Made by a program: the position numbers and the translations under genes
Source: EX4572-165 sp002254885
GTDB lineage: Archaea; Thermoplasmatota; E2; DHVEG-1
Assembly: GCA_029939595.1 (NCBI GenBank)
Contig: JAOZSQ010000002.1
Coordinates: 1-64,000 of the forward strand
Direction of reading: 5' to 3'
DNA: 64,000 bases
The notes under the pieces: generated by a model
Told to the model about the DNA's origin: nothing
The model's database searches: none
What the model saw: only the letters and a program-made list of their open reading frames with translations
Shown here: piece after piece, positions 63,188 to 64,000 of the stretch
How the letters are laid out: each line of letters begins with the position of its first letter
How positions within the stretch are numbered: position 1 is the first letter of the stretch

Positions 63188-64000
63188 ATGGAAATTATAT
63201 TGCAAATAGCACTTGATCTTCTAAATGGTAATCGTGCGATTCGAATAGCTAAGGATGCATTATCAGGGGGACCTGTATGGATTGAAGCAGGTACTCCATT
63301 GATTAAAAGTGAGGGAATGGAGATCATTCGTAAACTCCGGGAAGAATTTTCGGATACAGAGATCATTGCAGATTTAAAGACTATGGATACTGGATCTATT
63401 GAAACGGAGATGGCAGCAAAGGCCGGAGCATCAGTTGTCTGTATACTTGGTGTTTCTCATGATGAAACTATCAAAGAAGCCGTGGAATCTGCAAAGAAAT
63501 ATGGAACAAAGATAATGGTTGATCTAATAGGAGTAAAAAATCCAATAGATCGAGCAAAAGAAATTGAATCATTTGGTGTTGATTTTATTTGTGTTCATAT
63601 AGGAATAGACGAACAAATGAAGGGCATTACTCCATTACAGATAGTTAGAAATCTAGCAAAAGAAACATCTATTCCTGTTGCGGTTGCAGGCGGGATTAAC
63701 TCTGAAAATGCTGCTGATATGATCAAGGCAGGAGCACATATCATTATTGTTGGTGGAGCATTAACAAAAGCAAAGGATATCAAAAAAGCCACACAAGAAA
63801 TGTTTCAAGCAATTCAAGAAAAAAAGAATATTCCAACTAGGTTGTTTAAAAAATATGATAATTCATCATTGATACAAGCGTTTTCAATGGTGTCAACATC
63901 AAATATCTCAGATGCGATGCATAAAAAGGGTGCTATGAAAGATATTCATCCTGTAAAACGCGGATATCATATGGTAGGACAGGCATTAACTGTACTAACA
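63188..64000 (+). CDS. hexulose-6-phosphate synthase/RraA-like fusion (cut by window edge)
   Basis: At least 271 residues, running past the right edge. Residues 1-210 are a 3-hexulose-6-phosphate synthase of the orotidine decarboxylase barrel family: LQIALDLLNGNRAI, EAGTPLIKSEG, IIADLKTMDTG, DLIGVKNPI, HIGIDEQ and PVAVAGGINSENAADMIKAGAHIIIVGGALT. From about 224, STSNISDAMHKKGAMKDIHP opens an RraA/demethylmenaquinone methyltransferase-like domain, as in fused archaeal proteins. HPS in archaea usually runs backwards to make ribulose 5-phosphate for nucleotide synthesis. It is divergent from the methyltransferase. Confidence 0.9.
   Translation, partial: MEIILQIALDLLNGNRAIRIAKDALSGGPVWIEAGTPLIKSEGMEIIRKLREEFSDTEIIADLKTMDTGSIETEMAAKAGASVVCILGVSHDETIKEAVESAKKYGTKIMVDLIGVKNPIDRAKEIESFGVDFICVHIGIDEQMKGITPLQIVRNLAKETSIPVAVAGGINSENAADMIKAGAHIIIVGGALTKAKDIKKATQEMFQAIQEKKNIPTRLFKKYDNSSLIQAFSMVSTSNISDAMHKKGAMKDIHPVKRGYHMVGQALTVLT

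Overview
The window is a low-GC, gene-dense stretch of an archaeal chromosome. Archaeal identity rests on an Lsm/SmAP gene followed by ribosomal protein L37e, SepF, class III (type IV pilin-like) signal peptides, a standalone Lrp RAM domain, archaeal Elp3, a hexulose-6-phosphate synthase/RraA fusion and TATA-type promoters. The number of secreted cysteine peptidases (four canonical C25 gingipain-like proteins, one large C25-like protein, two C1A papain-like proteins) together with PKD and beta-helix proteins suggests a protein-degrading sediment lineage of Thermoplasmatota, such as Marine Benthic Group D/Thermoprofundales. That lineage is an inference, not proven here.

Layout. 1-7.2 kb: a minus-strand type IV pilus/secretion operon with two tandem ATPases, two TadC/GspF-like membrane proteins and three pilin-like proteins, the last cut by the window edge. 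7.5-12 kb: tRNA-Arg(TCG), a DUF47/PiT phosphate uptake pair, a candidate structured ncRNA, SepF, a PUA-domain protein, and the lsm-rpl37e pair. 12-23 kb: a minus-strand secretome block with a serine beta-lactamase-like hydrolase, three C25 peptidases and a 1347-residue beta-helix protein. 23.7-32 kb: a membrane-anchored winged-helix regulator, a nucleotidyltransferase/small-protein pair, an RND exporter, a RAM-domain protein, a transglutaminase-like lipoprotein, a secreted protein of unknown function, and a second winged-helix regulator with a membrane protein. 32-55.5 kb: a second secretome block with beta-helix and PKD proteins, two papain-like peptidases, two paralogous Asp-box (sialidase-like) proteins, a fourth C25 peptidase, a 1234-residue C25-like protein and lipoproteins. 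55.7-64 kb: mainly housekeeping genes: Elp3, a DrrAB-like ABC exporter, FolD, a methyltransferase and the start of an HPS/RraA fusion.

How it fits together. The secreted peptidases, beta-helix and PKD proteins and lipoproteins form an outward-facing polymer-degrading set. At least five secreted proteins end in an aromatic/hydrophobic amphipathic tail, usually behind a PKD-like domain, which may be an uncharacterised sorting or anchoring signal. The strongest candidate for something undescribed is a structured leader near 39.2-39.8 and 41.5-41.7 kb. Three copies carry a long conserved hairpin (19-nt arms and a 77-nt loop in two of them), and two sit directly upstream of the Asp-box paralogues. 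Those two align without a gap for about 197 nt although the middle of the loop has diverged. All product calls come from reading motifs by eye; no database search was run.
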